A stretch of 64,000 bases of DNA from Parus major. Lineage: Eukaryota > Chordata > Aves > Passeriformes > Paridae. A model generated the notes under the pieces. It searched no databases and had not been told where the DNA came from. It saw nothing but the letters and a program-made list of their open reading frames with translations. Shown here piece after piece: positions 59,211 to 64,000 of this stretch. A program made the translations under genes and the position numbers. The stretch lies in NCBI RefSeq assembly GCF_001522545.3, contig NC_031770.1, forward strand, positions 108,693,368 through 108,757,367, read 5' to 3'. Positions within the stretch are counted from its first letter, which is position 1; each line of letters opens with the position of its first letter.

Positions 59211-60020
59211 AAGTGGCAAAGGGGATTCAAAGGGACAGATTAAGAAACAGTACACAGAAAGGGTGACAGCTCTTGAATGAGACTACTGAAAGCTGATTAT
59301 TTAATGCACAGCTGAGTCATCTACAAGTGATCTCTTCTGCCACTCAGTATTAAGAGAAGGACTTTTAGTGTGTTAATCTAAAAAGCAAATAAATCTTGTT
59401 ATGTATTTTATGAACATGTATTTGTGACCACAGTATCTCAGCATTCTCCCTGTAAAATATACTACAGTAATCAAGTCCAAATAGACTTCATGGACAGGGT
59501 TTTTTTTCACAACTCTGGCTCAAACCTGCAGAAAATGAAAGGCTTAGTTAGAATGTCAACAGCTGACAGAGATTTGTGGGCTATCACAATATCACTGGGA
59601 TTCATGGAGGTTCACCTGAATGCTCAGCAAATTTTCCAAATCCAATTAACCAAAGGCACCATTTCCTATGTAATAAAAATGATGAGTGTCCTAACAACTA
59701 TTTCACAGCTTGAACTATCACTTAAACTAAGGATGAGTGAGCCAGCTTAGCTATAAAGAAAAATAAATGGCCCTGCTTGCCATTTCCACTGTACTCACTT
59801 CATCCCATGCTGGAAGCATAGTTGAGCAATTTCTATTATTGTTCAACAATTGCTTTGGAGCAATTGGTACCTGAAATTTATGTTCACAGTGACAGAGGAA
59901 TATGAAATATCCATAGTGTAAATGAGAACTAAAATAGTCTGGAACAGGTCTGAGGAGGTACAAGAATTTGTTTAACAATCTGAGATGTGTGTAGTTACAC
60001 AAAGTGTAATTTATTTCCCT

Positions 60021-60052
60021 GTGGGGTGTGTGTGTCTGTGTACACACACATG
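60021..60052. repeat. (GT)n-(CA)n tract
   Basis: A GT-repeat arm runs into a CA-repeat arm at 'ctgtgtacacacac', giving a short self-complementary centre TGTGTACACA. Confidence 0.85.
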
Positions 60053-61372
60053 TAAATCTACTCAATATCAGCCAGTACCAACAGTCATCATCCAAGAGCA
60101 AATTTTCATTATATTAGAAGAGTTTTTTGGTTGGAATTATTGCATCATAAACTGTCCATAGGTTGCAAGGGGAAGGCATGGCAAACAAGCACGAGGTTGT
60201 CTGCAAAAAAAAAAAAAAGGGAAGCCACATTGTTTATCTAGTTTAATTTTAGGGTGAATTTTACAGCATTGAATAAATAGAAAGGCCAGAATAAAGCAAG
60301 AAAAAAGATGGAAGATGTGAAGCACCAGCAAAGAAGAAAGAAGTAAAAACAACGTTGTCTGCTCCCTACATGTGAAGTTAGAAGTTCAATCTCTCCAGAG
60401 AGAAAAACAGAAAAAAAAGTCAAAGGAAACTCTTTTATTTTGTTTAGCAATAACACTGGTGCTTCTAAAGCTCACACATTATCTCCTGCCTCTACCACAA
60501 CAGCAAGGTAGGCAAAGCACTCCATGACAAACTTACTGAGTTTCTCAAGGAGTGTTTCAGAGCAGAAAACCAAACACAAAGCAGGAAAAATTGTCCTGTG
60601 TATCTCAAGGAATCCTTGAAATAAAGGATGGGAGACCTAGATAAAAAAAAGCTGCTTCTTTAGTTTGAGGCAACAAACAACCAGGACTCCTGAAACACTG
60701 CCTCTCATGGTGTGACAGGAACCTTGACAGCAAAAATGAGGTTTCTACACAAGTTCTGAGGGGGAAGTTAAATGACAGGAAAAAGGCTGGTTTTGTAAAG
60801 TCTGACACTCTTGATTCTGAATGTTGGTAATTATGACAAAGATGCACAGAAATAAAATGATGTTCCTGCAGCAAACTCAGCTGTGAACTGTCAGCTGTGC
60901 ACCAGTAATGAGAAAGATGTGTTTTAACACTGCCATGTCTGTGTGTGATGTGGGGAAGAGTGAAGATCCAACATTTTTAATGTTGTTTCCCATGGTCGTA
61001 TTCCTCAGTGAAAATGTCAAGGAGCCACTGAACAATGGGAATCATCTTGGATTCACCTCTACACTAAAGAATTGGAATGTACTTGGGGAGTGGCAGGGGT
61101 ATAACCCAAATTAAATCTGGGAAGTGTTGCAGCTGGAAGGTAAGATGGTGTATCAACTACAGATTTCATAAAGATGTCAGTCTTCCTCTGGCTTTCACAA
61201 TATCCTGTTTTAGAGAAAAAATCAGTGGCAATCAAATTTGTAATAAAAGGATGACTGTAACACTGTGATCTGGAGGGTGACAAGATGTTAATGTGGTCAA
61301 GGAAGTACCAGTCACACAGAAATTAAAACATCTGAGTTAAAAATTGTTCAACAAACTAAACAAAAATAAGCT

Positions 61373-61543
61373 AAGAGAAGTTGTAGACTCCCAGTCTCTG
61401 GAAGCATTTAAGACCAGGTTGGATGTGTCTTGGAGCAACCTGGTCTAGTAGGAAAGTGTCCCTGCCCATGGGAGGGGATTGGCATGAGATGATCCTCAAG
61501 GTTCCTTCCAGCCCCAGCCATTCTGTGTTTCTATGGTTCTATG
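61373..61543 (+). mobile_element. CR1 LINE 3' fragment with terminal repeat
   Basis: 'agagaagttgtagactccca', 'tctctggaagcatttaagac', 'aggttggatgtgtcttggag', 'gtccctgcccatgggagggg', 'ctcaaggttccttccagccc' and terminal 'tttctatggttctatgaa'. A clear 5'-truncated CR1 end of about 170 bp, followed directly by an A-rich tract. Confidence 0.92.
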
Positions 61544-61602
61544 AAATAAAACATCACAAAACAGACCAAAACAAAATAAACAAAAATAATAAAAAATAAA
61601 CA
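61544..61602. repeat. A-rich (AAACA/AATAA) tract
   Basis: About 60 bp of A with scattered C and T, abutting the end of the CR1 copy. CR1 elements do not carry poly-A tails, so this is not part of the element itself. Confidence 0.85.
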
Positions 61603-62913
61603 CATTCTCAAGACAAAGGGACCAAATAGAATGAAAGGGAAAAAATTCACTTTCCCAAGTAAGAGCTGGTTTTATCAAGTATCAAAAGCCACAGGCTGCT
61701 GTAAAAACTCTCCCTCTTCTCTCTAAGAGCCATGGTGTAAAAGGTTGCAGGTTCAAAATGTTTCCCTTGCAGAAATCACTAGTAGGATCAGGGCCCAGTC
61801 TCATAAGCTTTAGAAAAATATCTAGTTCTATGGAGACACTGCAAATGTGACAAAAGAAAGGATCTCTTTATGCCACTTTTAACAGTAAATGACACTATTA
61901 TACTTCAAGATAGACACGAGGCCCCAAGTCAACCTTATTTCAGAGATGAATTGCTAAGAAGTGTGCTACAAACCTGTCTTCCTCTAAACAGGAATTAAGG
62001 TGACAGGATACTCATGGGACTGAGGCGAGTTGAAAGGAACTGTGTTGCAACACTAAAGTTAAAGCTGACTTTTAATTTCACATTTCTGCGTTACAAAGAA
62101 AAAAGAAGAAGGAAAAAAAAGCTGAAACAAAAAACACCTTGAAATGTTGCACTGTTGAACTGTTTAAGTATATACATGAAAAAAACCCCTCCAAACCAGA
62201 CTGGTGCAAAAACATGATATACTGGAAAAGGAGATTTAATCATTAGTCCGTGCTCTAAGCGGCTTGTCAACATCTCCGGAGAAAAAGATATAAAGTCCCA
62301 AATTCACATATTCAGGAGAGAACCTTTTGAAAAGCAGCCATTTGAAACTGCCAACAAACTGAAGACAAAAATGAGATTTGATAGAGGTGACAGAGCCTAC
62401 AGCATCAGATTAGCTCTTTGTTTGTCACAGTGAGCAGAAGATGTGGCGTTCGGTCTGACAGACACACTCGTGACCTTTATTCTGCCAAGCCAAATGAGAG
62501 GGAGGACAGTGAATGCCATTTTGCATCCTGGAACTGTTGCTTGAGAAGCTTGTAAACAGTGATTTGAATAGAAAATGAAAAATCTGAGCACTGAGACTTC
62601 ATACTGAGCTGTCACTTCTCCGCCTCACCATTTGCCATGTGTTGTGTTTAGACAGAGGTTCAGTTGTCAGCTCACAGAGAAACGCCCAGATGACAAAGAG
62701 CCCACCACATCTGGACGACTCTTCAGAAGGATCTTGTAGCTGGATAACACCAAACACAGGAATCCTCAGCTCTCTTCCCTCCTCACTCTTTCCCTCCTAC
62801 TCTCTGGAACTCCAGTGGAAAAGGTGCTGTTGAAATTCACCACCAGTACCTGCAGGACTGGCAAGAGGTGAGAGAGAATGCTGAGAAGGTGGAAAAGTCC
62901 TGTTTCGTGATGG
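61603..62913. other. Non-coding; candidate conserved segment
   Basis: No gene or mobile element recognised. The segment at about 62200-62620 has retained CpGs ('agtccgtgc', 'taagcggcttg', 'atctccggag', 'gtggcgttcggtc', 'cactcgtgac') and SOX/FOX-like motifs ('gctctttgtttgtcac'). It could be a conserved regulatory element. Confidence 0.5.
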
Positions 62914-63071
62914 ATATGAAGTTGTGCAGGTCCAGGCACTAAAAGTGTTCAAGGCCACACTTGGGTTCTGAGCAACCTGGTTTGGCAGAAGTTGTCCCTG
63001 CCCATGGCAGAGGGGTGGGAAACAAGAGATTCTGAAGGTCGTTTCCTGCCCACACCAGTCTATGACTCTGA
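62914..63071 (+). mobile_element. CR1 LINE 3' fragment
   Basis: 'gaagttgtgcaggtccaggc', 'aaaagtgttcaaggccacac', 'ttctgagcaacctggtttgg', 'gttgtccctgcccatggcag', 'tgaaggtcgtttcctgccc', 'accagtctatgactctg'. A 5'-truncated tail of about 158 bp. A 119-codon open frame (62992-63351) starts in it and is not a gene. Confidence 0.9.
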
Positions 63072-63937
63072 TCCCCTGGTATTTGCAGCAGGAATGGTGC
63101 CTGATGATGATTCACACAGTAATTCCCATGAAAAAATCACATTTTGGGAAGATGGTTTTCCTTCTTCTCCACAAGTCATACCAATGGGAAGAAATAAAAC
63201 AGAGAGATTAAAGGACAAAAAAATGTGGCTAAAGGAGAAGCAATTCCGAGATATAGAACATTTCTGCTCAGTTCATTCATTTTTTTATATGTCAAAATAC
63301 TTACGTCCTTCCCACGTTCCCTTATTCAGTTTTTTTATGCATAATATTTAGTACTTCAGTCATTTCATTTCTGCTTTTTTTTTTTCTTGTTTGTGTTTCC
63401 CTCTCAGTGAGGACAGACCAAGCCAGTCTCAAGCAAGACATTGTCCTTGGAGTAGCCTCTGAAGTGTTCCTCTGTCTCTTACACAGGGACATATGTTTTT
63501 CCATTTGATTCCAAATGATTTAGACAAATCTCAAGTTTCTCACATCTTTACCGAGAACTTACAGGCCCAATATGCTTTGCTTTAGATGTTTCTTTTCTTT
63601 GTACTGTTAAGAAAAGAAAACTGAAGCTTTTTGATATCAATCAGATGCAAATTCTGTCAACTCACTGAAAATATTTTGAGCATATTTATTTATATGTAGA
63701 CACTACTAAGATTTTCAAATGTTTTATGGCCAGTCTGTCTTTGTTCTTATTTAAGATATGAAAACCATATTATTTAAACTTCCTCCAGTGGATATGTCTA
63801 TTTTCACTGAATTATATGAGTTTTATGGCAGATGTGAGGATGGAAAAAGCTCAGTTGCATTTGTCTGCACTTTGGTAAACAATTCAGTGCAGATTTAACT
63901 GAGCTAATGATGTCGACTGGGATGGAGAGTGATAAAA
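63072..63937. other. Non-coding, no recognised element
   Basis: AT-rich sequence with a T-run near 63376-63386. No gene or repeat recognised. Confidence 0.6.
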
Positions 63938-64000
63938 TGGGCTCCAGTTTTGGGCCTGTCAATTCAGGAAAGCCATTGAGGGGCTGGAACCTGTCCAGGG
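63938..64000 (+). mobile_element. CR1 LINE fragment running off the window end
   Basis: 'ggctccagttttgggcctgt', 'aaagccattgaggggctgg' and 'gaacctgtccaggg' match the distal ORF2 region of CR1 ('ccagttttgggcccctca ... gacattgaggtgctggag ... gtccagag'). The copy should continue for about 400-600 bp beyond the window to its 3' end. Confidence 0.85.

Larger units (their letters stand above)
58906..61372. other. Non-coding with low-complexity tracts
   Basis: No gene or mobile element recognised beyond the T-rich tract at 59108-59210, the GT/CA tract at 60021-60052 and an A14 run at 60205-60218. Frames of 108 codons (59424-59750, plus) and 116 codons (59751-60101, minus) abut but share no recognised domain. 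Confidence 0.55.

Noticed and set aside
62992..63351. 119-codon plus-strand open frame
   Set aside because: Its start and first 25 codons are CR1 tail sequence.

Overview
This window looks like vertebrate, specifically avian, nuclear DNA. The evidence is a dense scatter of CR1 LINE (chicken repeat 1) 3' ends, with their hallmark downstream of 'ggtcccttccaaccc' and their terminal 8-bp tandem repeats of the 'attctgtg' type. I count 27 CR1 fragments, 17 on the + strand and 10 on the - strand. Several have the '(g)gcacagggtgcccagagaagc' 3' region that I associate with songbirds, so a passerine is my best guess; that last step is inference. The sequence is AT-rich and CpG-poor. I find no operon structure and no protein-coding exon I can defend. 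The open reading frames are short (the longest, on the - strand at 31697-32365, is partly antisense CR1), show no recognisable domain, and sit in AT-rich or repeat sequence. The window is best described as intergenic sequence or the inside of a very large intron.

Layout. 0-7 kb: a long CR1 copy that keeps part of the reverse transcriptase region (175-1256), a 97%-identical copy of 90 bp of it about 1.7 kb downstream (2071-2160), a minus-strand CR1 tail, and two same-orientation CR1 tails 30 bp apart (6155-6670). 9-22 kb: seven further CR1 fragments, a MIR-like SINE remnant (11615-11765) next to a patch of retained CpGs, and a roughly 400-bp imperfect palindrome with arms of about 110 bp (14273-14675). 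22-30.4 kb: the longest stretch with no recognisable mobile element (8.4 kb). 30-42 kb: CR1 copies mostly on the + strand plus a second MIR-like remnant (39483-39610). 42-59 kb: seven of eight CR1 copies on the - strand, a homeobox-motif-rich segment that looks like a candidate conserved enhancer (47755-48330), and a possible old LTR-like segment with an AATAAA signal (about 50820-51450). 59-64 kb: low-complexity T-rich and A-rich tracts, three CR1 fragments (one running off the window end) and another CpG-retaining candidate regulatory segment (62200-62620).

There is no gene system to reconstruct. The most noteworthy items are the long palindrome, the local duplication of an internal CR1 segment, the two ancient MIR-like relics, and the candidate conserved non-coding segments. 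All need alignment to other bird genomes to be judged. CR1 and MIR boundaries were placed by eye against family features remembered from the literature, so ends are accurate to perhaps 5-20 bp.
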